Positions 33,331 to 44,166 of a stretch of DNA of 64,000 bases are shown piece by piece. Source of the stretch: Erinaceus europaeus (taxonomy: Eukaryota; Chordata; Mammalia; Eulipotyphla; Erinaceidae); assembly GCF_950295315.1 (NCBI RefSeq), contig NC_080175.1:70803357-70867356 (forward strand). Reading direction: 5' to 3'. The notes below the pieces were generated by a model. That model was not told the DNA's origin. It made no database searches and saw nothing but the letters and a program-made list of their open reading frames with translations. The first letter of the stretch is position 1, and every line of letters starts with the position of its first letter. The position numbers and the translations under genes were made by a program.

Positions 33331-34127
33331 AAAAGCAAATACATATATCCCAGGAGAAGAAGGGTTAATTATTTCCCACTTTCAAGGATCAGACATAAAA
33401 TAAGTCAATCCAGAAATAAAGTACTGGTTTCCTGCCTATTCTTGTAAACAGCCTCATAAAGTAGTATGCTCTCATTGCAATCTGGTATGAAGAATTTTAT
33501 TGTAAATTAATGATTGTATTCTTTCATAACATCCACCCATCCACACTGTTTATTTGCAGTCTTTCAAAAAAAAGGCAAATTACACTTTTTCTCAAACTAG
33601 AAATTTCCACAAATCACTCCAATGTTCATACCCTTCATGTTTGAGATCGAAGCTTCTCCAGGGGGAAACTTCTGATGAGGCTGCTCCACTGATATCACGT
33701 GGAATGTGCAGATGGCCAATTATTCTAGTTATGAATCTAGATGGCTCTCCTCAAAGAACACATTAGATGTTTTATCTGTCTCTGAGTTTGCTTTTCTTAT
33801 AATATAGTTTATAGCATATTTTGAAATGTTCTTGTTTTGGGGGTGCTTTAGGGAATGAAGTCATCTTGGAGTAGACAGTTGGTGAGTGCAGGGGAAATTA
33901 AGTATTTAGCATCATGTAGAAAAGGCAATCAGTTCTCATTTAACGCATTATCCCTCCAGTATAGGATTAAAGACACATTTTCAATATCTTTGTATTACTT
34001 CCATTACGTATGGCTCACTAACAAATGATACATTTATAAATTCATGGAGAACTCCCTTTGCCAGTGCATTATTTCTAGGGTGTAAAGGCTTAAATAAGAA
34101 ACATGATTTTGTTTTTATAGTAGCAAA
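33331..34127. other. Unique sequence, nothing recognised
   Basis: Contains a 70-codon frame (33,554-33,766) with no recognised domain; I do not call it a gene. Confidence 0.4.
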
Positions 34128-34250
34128 CAGACAGGGTAGCTAATATAATGGCTATGCAAAAGATGTTGAGACCTGAGACTGTAGTGCCAAGCTTCCCCCA
34201 CTGCACCATCATAAGCCAGAACTGAGTAATGCTCTGATAAAAATAATAGA
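34128..34250 (+). mobile_element. SINE family C, diverged
   Basis: The order gacagggtagctaatataat, ggctatgcaaaagatgttga, accatcataagccagaactg and agtaatgctctgat matches family C; an AATA-rich tail follows. Confidence 0.65.
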
Positions 34251-34289
34251 AATAAATTATTACTACTACTGCTGCTGCTTTTTAATATT

Positions 34290-34436
34290 TTTTCCTTTTA
34301 TGGGGAGATGATGTTTTAAATTTGACAGTAAATACAATAGTTTGTACATGTATAACATTTCTCAGTTTTCCACATAACAATACAACCCCCACTAGGTCAT
34401 CTGTCATCCTTTTCCAGGACCTGTATTCTCCCCTAC
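34290..34436 (-). mobile_element. L1 3' end, short-3'-UTR lineage
   Basis: Complement of the terminal L1 sequence (atacaatagtttgtacatgt, acaatacaacccccactagg, ccttttccaggacctgtatt), cut at 34,436. Confidence 0.8.
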
Positions 34437-34469
34437 TATTGTTAATAACTATAATAATAGCAATGATTT

Positions 34470-34600
34470 TTTACTGATTTAAAAATGATAAACAAGAACG
34501 TAGGATAAAAGGGGTACAATTCCACACAATTCTCACCACCAGAGTTCAGCATCCTATCCCCTCCATTGGACGCTTTATTATTCTTTATCCCTCTAGGAGT
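34470..34600 (-). mobile_element. L1 3' end, long-3'-UTR lineage
   Basis: Complement of the other L1 3' end (acgtaggataaaaggggtac, acacaattctcaccaccaga, tttatccctctaggagtatg), about 130 bases, followed at once by a SINE. Confidence 0.75.
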
Positions 34601-34604
34601 ATGC

Positions 34605-34705
34605 ATTATTTAAATATGGCATACGGTGATACTGAGAATTGAATCTGGGACTTCTGAGCCTTAGGCATAAAATTGTGCTGCAATTCCTTCAATACCACGG
34701 GGACT
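34605..34705 (-). mobile_element. SINE family C, decayed
   Basis: Complement features: tgagaattgaatctgggact (box B), tctgagccttaggcataaaa, aattgtgctgcaattcct. Confidence 0.5.
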
Positions 34706-34729
34706 GGGTTTTTTACTTTTTTATAGCCC

Positions 34730-35410
34730 CATTTTTTTATTCTTGTTTTTATTTCACGTGTTAGTGACTTGAGTCTCCCAATATGTCTTTGGTTTTAAGA
34801 TCCTGCAATGTTTCACCAATATTTTCTTTTATGTGGTCTAGTGTCTATATCTTCAATTCATTTTGATCTGATTTTGGTACAAGGAGTTAGAAGAGTATAG
34901 ATATCACTGTCCAATTGTTCTAGCAACATTTGCTGAAGAAACCTTTTCCCCATTGAATGATTTTGGCCCCTTTTCCATATATTAAGTGATCGTATATGTA
35001 TGGACTTATTTCTGAGCTTTCAATTCTGTTTCATTGATTCTGGCTCTACTTTTTTTCCCAGTACCATCCTGTTTTAGTTACTATTGCTTTGTAATATAAA
35101 CTGAAGTTGGGGGCTGTAAAATGTCCATTTTTTATTCATTTTTCTCAGAAGGGTATTGCTGTTTGTGGGGTTTTGTGGTTCTACACATTTTTGGATGAGT
35201 TGTTTGATTTCCTTGAAAAGTATCATAGGGGTCTTGATAAGGATTAATTGAAATTGTATGTAATTTTTGGTAGAATGGCCATTTAATATTTTTTTTCAAT
35301 TCAGGAACAAATAATGTTCTTCCATTTCTATGTGTCCTCTATTTTATTAATATTTTATAGTTTTCCTTGTAAAGGTCCCTCACCTCCTTTGTTCATGGCA
35401 TCTATTATTA
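34730..35410 (-). mobile_element. Ancient L1 (L1M-like) ORF2/3' region
   Basis: The complement recalls the old mammalian L1M 3' region: caccatttgttgaa-like text near agcaacatttgctgaagaaa, ttccccattgaatgattttg, tatgtatggacttatttctg, ttccattgat-like text near ctgtttcattgattctggct, and ttactattgctttgtaata. The reading frames are destroyed. Divergence implies insertion before the hedgehog lineage split off. Confidence 0.75.
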
Positions 35411-35544
35411 TGATCTTAACAGACTATTATTAAGAACCATTCATTGCCCCCCAAAAGAATAAACATTCTTTTCAGGTGCGCACAGAATATTCTCAAGAAT
35501 TGACCATGTATTGAGACACAAAGATAGCCTTAAAAAATATATGG

Positions 35545-35815
35545 GGAGTCGGGCTGTAGTACAGTGGGCTAAGCGCAGGTGGCGCAAAGCACAAAGACAG
35601 GCATAAGGATCCCGGTTCGAACCCCGGCTCCCCACCTGCAGGGGAGTTGCTTCACAGGCGGTGAAGCAGGTCTGCAGGTGTCTATCTTTCTCTCCTCCTC
35701 TCTGTCTTCCCCTCCCTCTCTCCATTTCTCTCTGTCCTATCCAACAACAACAACAACAATAATAACTACAACAATAAAACAACAAGGGCAACAAAAGGGA
35801 AAAAATAAATAAAAT
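35545..35815 (+). mobile_element. SINE family A, short form
   Basis: A complete copy (gggagtcgggctgtagtaca, atcccggttcgaaccccgg, cttcacaggcggtgaagcag). It is flanked by aaaaaatatatgg-type repeats (35,532-35,544 and about 35,816-35,832); the second has an extra TA expansion. Confidence 0.9.
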
Positions 35816-35886
35816 AAAAAAATATATATATGGACATTGAGATCATGATTTTTTTTTCCAGATGATGAGATTAGAAATCAACTACA

Positions 35887-36177
35887 GGGGGTTGGGCAGT
35901 AGCGCAGTGGGTGAAGCGTACATGGTTGAAGCACAAGGACCAGAGTAAGGATCCTGGTTCAATCCCCCGGCTCCCCACCTGCAAGGGGGTTGCCTCACAA
36001 GCGGTGAAGCAGGTCTTCAGGTGTCTTTCTTTCTGTCCCTTTCTCTGTCTTCCCCTCATTTTCCATTTCTCTCTGTCCTGTCCAACAACAGTGACATCAA
36101 CAACAATAATAATAACCACAACAATGATAAAACAACAAGGACAACAAAAGGGAAATAAATAAATATTTTAAAAAAGT
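35887..36177 (+). mobile_element. SINE family A, short form, with TSD
   Basis: The copy has gttgggcagtagcgcagtgg, atcctggttcaatcccccgg, cctcacaagcggtgaagcag and the usual tail. The TSD aatcaactaca (35,876-35,886 and 36,178-36,188) is perfect. Confidence 0.92.
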
Positions 36178-36282
36178 AATCAACTACAAAAATACAAGAA
36201 GAAATTCCCCCAAAACATGAATTATGAGTTTTAGGCTTATGATTAGACAAACCAAACTAATTTCTAAATTTGATATAGTCAT

Positions 36283-36365
36283 TGATCCAAAAAATATCTA
36301 CTGAGGTGCTAAGCCATGGGAGTGCAGCAGTGAATGAAATCCCAGAGACTTATATTCTGACCAGT
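36283..36365 (+). mobile_element. L2-like ancient LINE 3' end
   Basis: The order attgatccaaaaaatatcta, ctgaggtgctaagccatggg, agtgcagcagtgaatgaaat and cttatattctgacc closely follows the L2 3' end (caaatatttattgagcacct ... cagcagtgaacaaaac ... cttacattctagt). Confidence 0.65.
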
Positions 36366-36469
36366 GAACAGAAAGCAACAATGGAATTAGAGCAGAGTAG
36401 ACTATATTAAATCTATATGCAAGAACTTATGTGGGGGCCACATATGAGACTCAGGCAGCAACCAAGAGT

Positions 36470-36610
36470 TTATAGAGGGCTAGAGAATGGGAAAGCTATC
36501 ATGGGAGGAGGTGGGTTAAGGAGATTGGGTGGTGGGAATTGTGTGGAGTTGTACCCCTCCTACCTTATGGTTTTGTTCGTTAATCCTTTCTTAAATAAAA
36601 AATTTAAAAA
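36470..36610 (+). mobile_element. L1 3' end, long-3'-UTR lineage
   Basis: Only the last 135 bases of the 3' UTR (gagaatgggaaagctatcat, gattgggtggtgggaattgt, ttatggttttgttcgttaat) with an AAATAAAA tail. Confidence 0.8.
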
Positions 36611-36654
36611 AATTGTCATAATACAAAGTTTAAAAATTATTCATCTTTTTATTT

Positions 36655-36825
36655 CCTTATGTCATTTTATTTAGAGTGTTAGTTGTTTATAGTACAGCTA
36701 CTGATACCTGGGTAAAATTTCTCATCTCGCTATGATAAGTGTCTGCAAGAGCCTCTGATCCCCAACTTAGGTCCTTTTCCACCATCATGCACCAGTCAAT
36801 CAACTTTTAGACCTGTACTTTACAT
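36655..36825. repeat. Unassigned interspersed repeat, copy 1
   Basis: The order ttagttgtttatagtacagc, tctcatctcgctatgataag, tgtctgcaagagcctctgat is shared, with divergence, with 55,745-55,945 (ttaatgggttataatacagt, catctctctgtgatgagtgt). The family is not identified. Confidence 0.4.
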
Positions 36826-37640
36826 TAATTCAAGAGGAGGTAGATTCTTGAATAGTAATTTCAATCTTAATTATGAAAAAACTACTAGTAACACAAGATC
36901 TTTATGGTAAAAAAAAAGTCCACATAAATATATCTATGTTTATATACATAGAGAAAGGGATTATATAACATGACACATACCCAAGTGACTATTTTCTTTT
37001 TAACAACAACCAAAGCATCACAGTGCTGAATTTCACAACCTTGAGGGTTATGAGCTACTGATTTAATAAAACAGCAGCTGTATATACCAGGGCAGCAGTA
37101 TGGCCAGCCAATTTAGTGCACTGGCCATTTCAGGGAAATAACTGTAAATATAGTTGGCTAAAATAAAAATGAAAAAAAATCTGTGCCAAACTTTGAGTGG
37201 TCTCACGTCTGTCAACGTGGCAGTCCTTTTTTTGGAGGAAATCAGATCACACACTCTGAGATAGCATCACTGATAGCTAGCAACTTAGTCATTTAATATT
37301 TGAGTTTTTCTCATAAGAGTTCAGCACTGCAAAATGTGTTTTAAACACCCCAGCTTTTTAAGCTCTCTGCTTTCTTTGGCTCTGTGACAAATGGAGAGTA
37401 TTTGCATTTGAGGTATGTCAGTCTTTACTATAGTGTATTTTAGTACTTGAGCCCCTAGAAAAGAAGATAGAAATCACTCTCTTTTACTCAGTTCTTGCTC
37501 TTTGGTTTCTGTTTATTAGAAGTTTTTGTCCTTCTTTAATATCCTACTGCCTTTCAGCCACCACACTGTAGATGCTACAAAAGAAAAGAAAAAGAAGAAT
37601 ATAGAGGTCAATTGGAATATTTAAAAAAAAAAACTTCTTT
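36826..37640. other. Unique sequence, nothing recognised
   Basis: AT-rich; no element or exon recognised. Confidence 0.4.
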
Positions 37641-37642
37641 TT

Positions 37643-37927
37643 AAAAAATATTTATTCACTTTTATTGCCCTTGTTTTTCATCGTTGTTATAGTTATAATT
37701 GTTGTTGTTATTGATGTCGTCGTTGTTGAATAGGACAGAGAGAAATGGAGAGATGAGGGGAAGACAGAGAGGGGAAGAGAAAGATAGACACCTGCGGACC
37801 TACTTCTCTGCTTGTGAAGCAACTCCCCTGCAAGTGGGGAACTGGGGTCTCAAACCGGGATCCTAATGCCAGTACTTGAGCTTTGTGCCATGTGCACTTA
37901 ACCTGCTGTGGTACCGCCTGACTCCCC
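37643..37927 (-). mobile_element. SINE family A, short form
   Basis: Complement of a complete copy (attgttgttgttattgatgt, gaataggacagagagaaatg, tcaaaccgggatcctaatgc, cctgctgtggtaccgcctga). The T-rich left side is the tail complement. Confidence 0.9.
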
Positions 37928-38074
37928 TGGAATTTTTATTCATGACTGAAAGTGGAATAATTGTAATTTTGTCCTCCAAATTGCCAAATTTATCTTCCTT
38001 TCTACTGGATGGTTTCTCTCAGATATAGAATACAGATAAGCAAGGCATAAAACCTCATTTAAAAAACTTGTAAC

Positions 38075-38271
38075 CAGGGGGCAGGCAGTGGTGAACCTGG
38101 TTAAGTGCTACATTACAGTGTACAAGGACCCAAGTTCAAGCCCCTGGTCCCTGCCTGCAATGGGAAGGCTTCACAGTGATGAAGCAGGGCTGCAGGTGTT
38201 GGTCTCTCTCACTCAATATCTATCCCCTCAAGTTCTCTCTGTCTCTATCCAATAATAAATAAATATTTAAA
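38075..38271 (+). mobile_element. SINE family B
   Basis: The copy reads gggggcaggcagtggtgaac, ccaagttcaagcccctggtc (box B), cagggctgcaggtgttggtc, a pyrimidine block and an AATAAATA tail. Confidence 0.88.
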
Positions 38272-38282
38272 AAAAATAGTAA

Positions 38283-38573
38283 CCATGGAGTCAGGTGGTA
38301 GCACAGTGGGTTAAGCGCACGTAGAGCAAATAGCAAGGACCAGCCTAAGGATCCTGGTTCGAACCCCACTCCCCACCTGCAGGGGAGTCACTTCACAGGC
38401 AGTGAAGGAGGTCTACAGGTATCTTTCTCTCACCCTTCTGTCTTCCCCTCCTCTCTCCATTTCTCTCTGTCCTATCCAACAATGATGACATCAATAACAA
38501 CATCAATAACAACTACAACAACAATGAAAAACAAAAAGGGCAACCAAAGGGAAAATAAACAAAAAAATAAAAT
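38283..38573 (+). mobile_element. SINE family A, short form, with TSD
   Basis: A complete copy inserted directly behind the family B tail. It is flanked by aaaaatagtaa at 38,272-38,282 and 38,574-38,584. Confidence 0.9.
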
Positions 38574-38611
38574 AAAAATAGTAAACTGCCTCTTTTTGTG
38601 AAAACTGTGGT

Positions 38612-38825
38612 GTGGGCTGGGCAGTGATGCACCTGGTTAAATGCACACGTTAATTACTTTGCACAAAGACCCTGGTCAAACCCTGTGTGTGTGTGTGTGT
38701 GTGTGGGGGGGGGTGCTTAACAGGTGAATCAAGTGCTGCAGGTATATCTATCTCCCAGTCCCTCTCTGTTTCCCATTCTATCTCAATTTCTCTCTGTCCT
38801 ATCAAGTAAAAGGAAAAAATAAACT
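38612..38825 (+). mobile_element. SINE family B with internal (TG)n
   Basis: The copy has gctgggcagtgatgcacctg, a (TG)n/G-run at about 38,683-38,714 in place of the body start, then aatcaagtgctgcaggtata and the pyrimidine block. Confidence 0.8.
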
Positions 38826-38883
38826 ATGGTGCTTCTTAGACAGAAGAGGAGAGGGGAGTAATATTGGTGGTAGAGGTGGTAAG

Positions 38884-38950
38884 TTGTACACATACACTTA
38901 GGTGTACACATAGGTGTGTACACATACACTTAGGTGTACACATAGGTGTG
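38884..38950. repeat. Two-copy 32-bp tandem repeat
   Basis: The unit starts gtacacatacacttaggtgt and occurs twice in tandem, with simpler sub-repeats inside (tacacataggtgtg). Confidence 0.85.
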
Positions 38951-39817
38951 CAACTGTACCTCTGAAATCTTAAAAAAATGAAACTGTGAGGGGTATGATA
39001 TTGAAAGCCTCAGGAGAATTTGGAAAACCAACTGCAGAAACTCTCAAGGCACCTTATGGAAGAAGAATGTCATTATTTATGTTATACGTGACCTTTAAGG
39101 GGCTTGCTTTATCCACCTAAAGGTTTTCCTTGGATATAGTTAATACTGTTGCCATTAATTGAATTATAAATAATAAAAAAAACTCCCCTCATCTGTGACA
39201 CCTTAAGATTTATTTTTCTTTATCATTGTAATATCATGCCAAATTTTTGTTTTGTCAAAGAAGAGAGCTCCATGAAAATTTGACAAAAATACTGAACTCG
39301 AATCTTTTCTATATTAAGTGATCTCAAGTCTTAACATGCAGTGAGATTGATATGATTGTAGTTGAGGAAAATGATGTCAGAGAAAAACAGAAGTTCAGAG
39401 AGATTAGAATGTTATGACATTCATTTGCAGCCTCTTAGTCTTTTAAGAAGAAAAAGGGAAGTTACTGGGGAGACTACCTCTTGTTTAAGTGCCGTGTCTC
39501 ACTCTGCCATTTACTGGTTTCACTGGCAATCAAGCATACAGTTTAGATATTCTTTCTGAATCTGGTGATTTTAAAAAACAGACTTAGTGATTAACTATGC
39601 TTTGATATGGGCAATGATTGTTTTTCACTAGTTCTGATGCAAAGAACCAGTTTAGTCAACAGTATTCCAAGGACTGCCCTCTTTGTGTACATGGATAATT
39701 TGTATATATACATCTAAGATTTTTCAGACATTTATATGTTTTTTGTAAGCAAATAAAAATTTTAAATGATGAAAAAAAATTCAAACCAATGTTGTTACTA
39801 AAAATTGAAATGATTTG
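38951..39817. other. Unique sequence, nothing recognised
   Basis: No element recognised. The 39,362-39,559 frame shows no known domain. Confidence 0.4.
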
Positions 39818-40010
39818 GGCCAAGTGGTGGTGCACCTGGTTGAACACACGTATTACAATGTCCAGGGACCCAGGTTTGAGCCCCTAGTCCCTACCTGCAG
39901 GGGGAAAGCTTTGAGAGTGGTGAAGCAGTGCTTCAGGTGTCTCCCTCTCTATCATACCCTTCCCTCTTGATTTCTGGCTTTTTCTATCCAATAAAGATTT
40001 AAAAAGTTTT
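39818..40010 (+). mobile_element. SINE family B
   Basis: The copy reads gggccaagtggtggtgcacc, ccaggtttgagcccctagtc (box B), gaagcagtgcttcaggtgtc, a pyrimidine block and a tail. Confidence 0.88.
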
Positions 40011-40049
40011 TAAAAATTCAAATAATAATCAAGAACAAATTGTATCTTT

Positions 40050-40205
40050 GAAGATTTATTTTCATTTACATTACATGGTACAGTTTCACATGACAGAGAA
40101 AGTGAGAGAGGAAGCAAAGCACCATTCTGGTATAAATGGCATGAAAGATCAAATCAGGATTCAGGCGACTTCATGCTCTACCAACTATTTCTCCAGCTAC
40201 CTCAG
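40050..40205 (-). mobile_element. Decayed SINE, probably family D
   Basis: Plus-strand gacagagaaagtgagagagg, ggattcaggcgacttcatgc and taccaactatttctccagct resemble the complement of a tRNA-type SINE. Confidence 0.4.
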
Positions 40206-40240
40206 TTATCTTAGAGGAAAAGATAGTGATAGAAAGAAAT

Positions 40241-40437
40241 CGGGGCTGGCTTACCCAGTAGACGACACATGTTAATATGGATATTATCATGTACCTAGAT
40301 CCAAGCCCCTTGCCCTCCTCTGCAGTGGGGAAACATGACTAGTGGTGGAGCAGTGTTGCAGGTGTATATCCTTTCCTTTATCTGTCTCTCCTTCTCTCTC
40401 CTTATTTTTCCTCTCTCTGTCTCTCACCCTCTGTAAT
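40241..40437 (+). mobile_element. SINE family B/D type
   Basis: The copy has cggggctggcttacccagta, tagatccaagccccttgccc (box B region), ggagcagtgttgcaggtgta and a pyrimidine block. Confidence 0.6.
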
Positions 40438-40439
40438 GT

Positions 40440-41330
40440 TACAGATGACCAATAGGCACACGAAAGAAATGTTCATCTTCAATTATTATTAGGGAAATAC
40501 AGATCAAAATGCACTGAGAAGCCCAAGACAACAATAAGAAACAACCTTACACCTGTGAGAATAGTTTATGTCAAGAATACCAGAAACAGCAGGGGCTCCT
40601 GAGGGTATAGATAAAAATGATTCCTCTGTACAGTTCCGGGAGTATATAAATTAATTCATGTACTCTGAAAAATATTCTGAGATTTCTCTAAAGTATTAAT
40701 AATACATCTGCCAGATGATCCAAAGATTCACTCATAACTCATAGATCTCTAACTTAAAAAAAATAAAACATGGGCTGGGGAGAGAGCATAGTTATCCAAA
40801 AAGACTTTTATGCTGAGGCACCAAAGGTCCCAGGTTCAGTCTTCAGAACCACCATAAGTCAAAGCTGAATAGTGCTCTTGTTAAAAAAGGAGAGGAGAGG
40901 TGAGGAGATGGAAAGAAAGGAGAAGGGGATAAGATAGGATAGGATAGGATAGGATAGGAGAGGAGAGGAGAGGAGAGGAGAGGAGAGGAGAGGAGAGGAG
41001 AGGAGAGGAGAGGAGAGGAGAGGAGAGGAAAAAAGGGAATACAAACCCTAATCCAAAATGATATATTTTGTTCACTATGCGACACTATATAAAATATCCA
41101 AGATTTGGAAATAATCCATGTCCAATAAAACACACACACACATAATGGGATACTACTCAGCTATAAGAAGAGATGAAATCTTACCTTTTTCTGAAACATG
41201 AATGGAATTACAGGTATCGTACTAAGAAAATTAAGTTGGAAGCAAAAAGAAAAATTCTAGACGTTCTCACTCACGTGGTATTTAAGAAACAAAGCAATGG
41301 GAAAAGAATGTGAAACCTATGTCTCCATGT
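40440..41330 (+). mobile_element. Old L1 ORF2 C-terminal region, split by a SINE
   Basis: Left part (40,440-40,755): gaaatacagatcaaaatgca, ccttacacctgtgagaatag. Right part (41,060-41,330): tccaagatttggaaataatc, gggatactactcagctataa, acgttctcactcacgtggta. Together they follow the L1 ORF2 end in order, with frames broken, as expected of an L1M-age copy. Confidence 0.72.
40772..41037 (+). mobile_element. SINE family C with (GGATA)n/(GGAGA)n tail
   Basis: The SINE (gggctggggagagagcatag, gttatccaaaaagactttta, tcccaggttcagtcttcaga, aatagtgctcttgtt) is followed by a purine array (about 40,888-41,032). Its units change from GGATA to GGAGA. Confidence 0.82.
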
Positions 41331-41620
41331 TTCTGTCTACAGATATGATGTTACTAAGAGGATATTGGAAAGGTGCTTACAAGGGGCCAAGGAATCCAAT
41401 GTTCTGAGTTCATGAGATATTAGCTTACTTATGGGGAAGGTGTGCTATTGCATATTTCAAGGAGGTGTCTGTTTATGCCCCTCTTTTATGGAATCATTTG
41501 GTTTTTGTTGTGGTAGAACTCAGAGAGTTTCATGTCTTAAAATTATTCGTTTATAATATTAGTGCAATATAACTACTTTCTTCCATTTAATAGTTTTTTT
41601 TTAGAAATTTCTATTTTTAT
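41331..41620. other. L1 3' trailing sequence or unique
   Basis: Could be the L1 3' UTR trailing off; nothing diagnostic. Confidence 0.35.
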
Positions 41621-41622
41621 AT

Positions 41623-41868
41623 TTATTTTTTATTCCCCTTTGTTGCCCTTGTTGTTTTAGTGTTGTTGTTATTGATGTTGTTGTTGAATAGGACAGAGAG
41701 AAATGGAGAGAGGAGGAAAAGACAGAGGGGGAGAGAAAGATAGACACCTGCAGACCTGCTTCACCACTTGTGAAGCAACTCCCCCACAGGTGGGGAGCTG
41801 GGGGCTTGAACCAGGATCCTTATGCTGGTTCTTGCACTTTGCACCACATGAGCTCAACCTGACTCCCG
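41623..41868 (-). mobile_element. SINE family A, short form, slightly 5'-truncated
   Basis: Complement features: tgttgttattgatgttgttg, aataggacagagagaaatgg, cttgaaccaggatccttatg, caacctgactcccg. Part of the box A region is deleted. Confidence 0.88.
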
Positions 41869-41961
41869 TAGATATTTTTTATGATAGTTTCTCTCACTAA
41901 GCATTACTGAAATTGTCTTTAACCACAAAAGTGTACAGATTGCCAAAGGAAACCCCATCAA

Positions 41962-41965
<4 letters not shown>

Positions 41966-42004
<39 letters not shown>
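41966..42004. repeat. (CA)n microsatellite
   Basis: About 20 CA units. Confidence 0.95.
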
Positions 42005-42007
<3 letters not shown>

Positions 42008-42760
42008 GTTCTGGATTTCAAATTGTACTTGGACGTTGTCAAAATAGCATGATATTGGACAAAGTAAGACCCATATGTGTGAAGCAGAATTAAGATTCCA
42101 GAAAGTAAAACATATGTATGGCAATTTAGCCATGAGAAAGAAGCTGAGGGCATAAAATCTAAAAAGGATAGTATCTTTGATAAATGAGATTGGGCAAACT
42201 GGACAGCCATATGCAAAAGAATGAAACTGGACCACCATGTCAGCCAAGCACTAATATAACTGACGTGGATCAGAGCTGACTGGTAATCCCCAAGCATACT
42301 GAAGGAAAAGCAGACAAAAAGACTCTAGCATGTGGGCTTTAAAAGAGATAGAAACAGACTCAATGCAAACCAAAAACCATTTTACACTTGTTGATTAGTT
42401 GACTTGTTATCTATGTTGAAAGAAACTCTGGGAAAGTGTTGATATGGAGCTTATTGATACAGACACTATCATATGCAGTGTAGGGTGAGGTGAGCAAGCA
42501 CAGTTCATCTTCTCCTATTTCTCAGATTGTCTCTGGGAATATGATGTAAGTTTTCAGTGGGAAAGTGTGTAATGATTTAAACCAATGCTTGTGTAATGTG
42601 TATGTGAACCACTATCAAACATGATAGGGCACAGATTCTGAATCAGAAATCTGGGGTGCGGCCGGAGAGCATGCATTCCTCCTGCATTCTCAGGTCAGGA
42701 TGCTGCTGCTTGTCTGGACAAGTATCTCTATCGTCTGTGTTTATGTTGTGCACTATGGAT
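42005..42760. other. Unique sequence, nothing recognised
   Basis: No element recognised; the 41,854-42,297 minus frame crosses the CA repeat and is not coding. Confidence 0.4.
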
Positions 42761-42814
42761 CTGCACACACACACACACACACCACTGACTTATACTCCTC
42801 AGAAATTGTACTGC

Positions 42815-43034
42815 CAGGGGCCAGGTGGTGGCGCACCTGGTTGAGCGCACATGTCACAGTGCTCAAGGACCCAGGTTCAAGCCCCTGGCCCCCACCTGCA
42901 AGGGGAAAGCTTCACAGTGGTGAAGCAGTGCTGCAGGTGTCTCTCTCCTTCTCTATCACCCCCTTCCCTCTCAGTTTCTGACTGTCTCTATCCAGCAAAT
43001 AAATAAAGATAAAAAAAATTTAAAAAAAAAGAAA
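42815..43034 (+). mobile_element. SINE family B, well preserved, with TSD
   Basis: The best-preserved family B copy here: ggggccaggtggtggcgcac, ccaggttcaagcccctggcc (box B), agtggtgaagcagtgctgca, a pyrimidine block, an AATAAATAAAG stretch and an A-tail. A perfect agaaattgtactgc flanks it at 42,801-42,814 and 43,035-43,048. A (CA)n run lies just upstream (42,762-42,782). Confidence 0.95.
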
Positions 43035-43256
43035 AGAAATTGTACTGCTCTCAGCGGTGATAGATCATTATCATTATTAACACAGAGACGGTCCTCCTTT
43101 ACTTTACCAGCACTTTATTTTTACCTTGTTTTCCTAGCTACATCTTAGTTCCAGGAATCAAAATGTTTAAGATATTAATTCTCTGCAGGTTTATCTTTCC
43201 TGATACTCTTATGTAATTGTCATTTGCACTGATTTCTAGTTGAGTTTAAAGGAATT

Positions 43257-43262
<6 letters not shown>

Positions 43263-43300
<38 letters not shown>

Positions 43301-43301
43301 C
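43263..43301. repeat. (CA)n microsatellite
   Basis: About 19 CA units. Confidence 0.95.
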
Positions 43302-43870
43302 ACTCAGTGCTGGCAGAATTGGTGTTTTCTATATACACATAGTAGATGTGTTTGAAGTGAGCACCAAGAGAATGACACAAGTCTCTTTAACACCTACCAT
43401 TTGAAGATGTTTACATTAGAAAACATATTGACCATACTTCCTCAAATGCTGTATACTGTATTTCATGCTCTGGGGCACTGAATCATTTTAGGAAGTCAAT
43501 GGAATGAAGACTTTTGCATGTCACCTTGGTATTGCAGTTGTATCAGATGGGACAGTTGGCATTTGACTACTTAAAAATAAAATAATTGCAAAGCTTCCAA
43601 AGATATTAAAATTTATATTTATTACATGCGGTATAGTTATTTATATATCACAATTCAAACAGTATATGAAATATGGAGTTCTACTCCGGTCTCCATATGT
43701 GCCATACCTTTTTTACTATATGCATGTGTCATTGTATCCAAGATTATAATTATCAATATATGGATTTTTGAAAAAGAAATAGAAAAAAAATAAAGCAATG
43801 AAAAATAAAATAGGAAAAAAATTTTAAGCAAAGCATACAAAATAAAGATAAAATTAGATGATGCAGCAAT
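43302..43870. other. Unique sequence, nothing recognised
   Basis: AT-rich; no element recognised. Confidence 0.4.
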
Positions 43871-43885
43871 AAAATGCATTGCCTA

Positions 43886-44151
43886 AGAAGTTGAAAAACA
43901 AGATCAGAAGGGAAAACACAAGTAGAACCTGAACTGGAATTGGCGTATTGCACCAAAGTAAAAGACTCTGGAGTGGGGATGGGGGGGAAGAATGCAGGTC
44001 CAAAAATGATGACAGAGGACCTAATGGGGGTTGCATTGTAATATGGAAAACTGGGAAATGTTATGCATGTACAAACTATTGTATTTACTGTCGAATGTAA
44101 AACATTAATTCCCCAGTAAAGAAATTAAATTAAAATAAAATAAAATAAAAT
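43886..44151 (+). mobile_element. Short L1 3' end with 15-bp TSD
   Basis: A 266-base, strongly truncated L1 3' end (aaaacaagatcagaagggaa, gcaccaaagtaaaagactct, gacagaggacctaatggggg, caaactattgtatttactgt) ends in (AAAAT)n. A perfect aaaatgcattgccta flanks it at 43,871-43,885 and 44,152-44,166. It belongs to the short-3'-UTR lineage and is probably recent. Confidence 0.95.
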
Positions 44152-44166
44152 AAAATGCATTGCCTA

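Larger units (their letters stand above)
35440..36240 (+). mobile_element. L1 ORF2 endonuclease-region fragment, split by two SINEs
   Basis: Three pieces form one L1 stretch. They read aagaataaacattcttttca, ccatgtattgagacacaaag, atagccttaaaaaatatatgg / acattgagatcatgattttt, atgatgagattagaaatcaa / ctacaaaaatacaagaagaa. This matches the L1 region encoding HSFFSSAHRIFSRIDH...HKxSLKKF, with frames broken. SINEs occupy 35,545-35,815 and 35,887-36,177. Confidence 0.8.

Noticed and set aside
33554..33766. 70-codon open frame
   Set aside because: No domain or splice context; single-copy sequence with a chance frame.
35578..35640. Possible tRNA gene
   Set aside because: Box A- and box B-like motifs are present, but they belong to the SINE head; no complete cloverleaf or acceptor stem was found here or in other copies.
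40843..41139. Ser-Pro-Leu repeat frames
   Set aside because: Another (GGAGA)n array, attached to a family C SINE tail.
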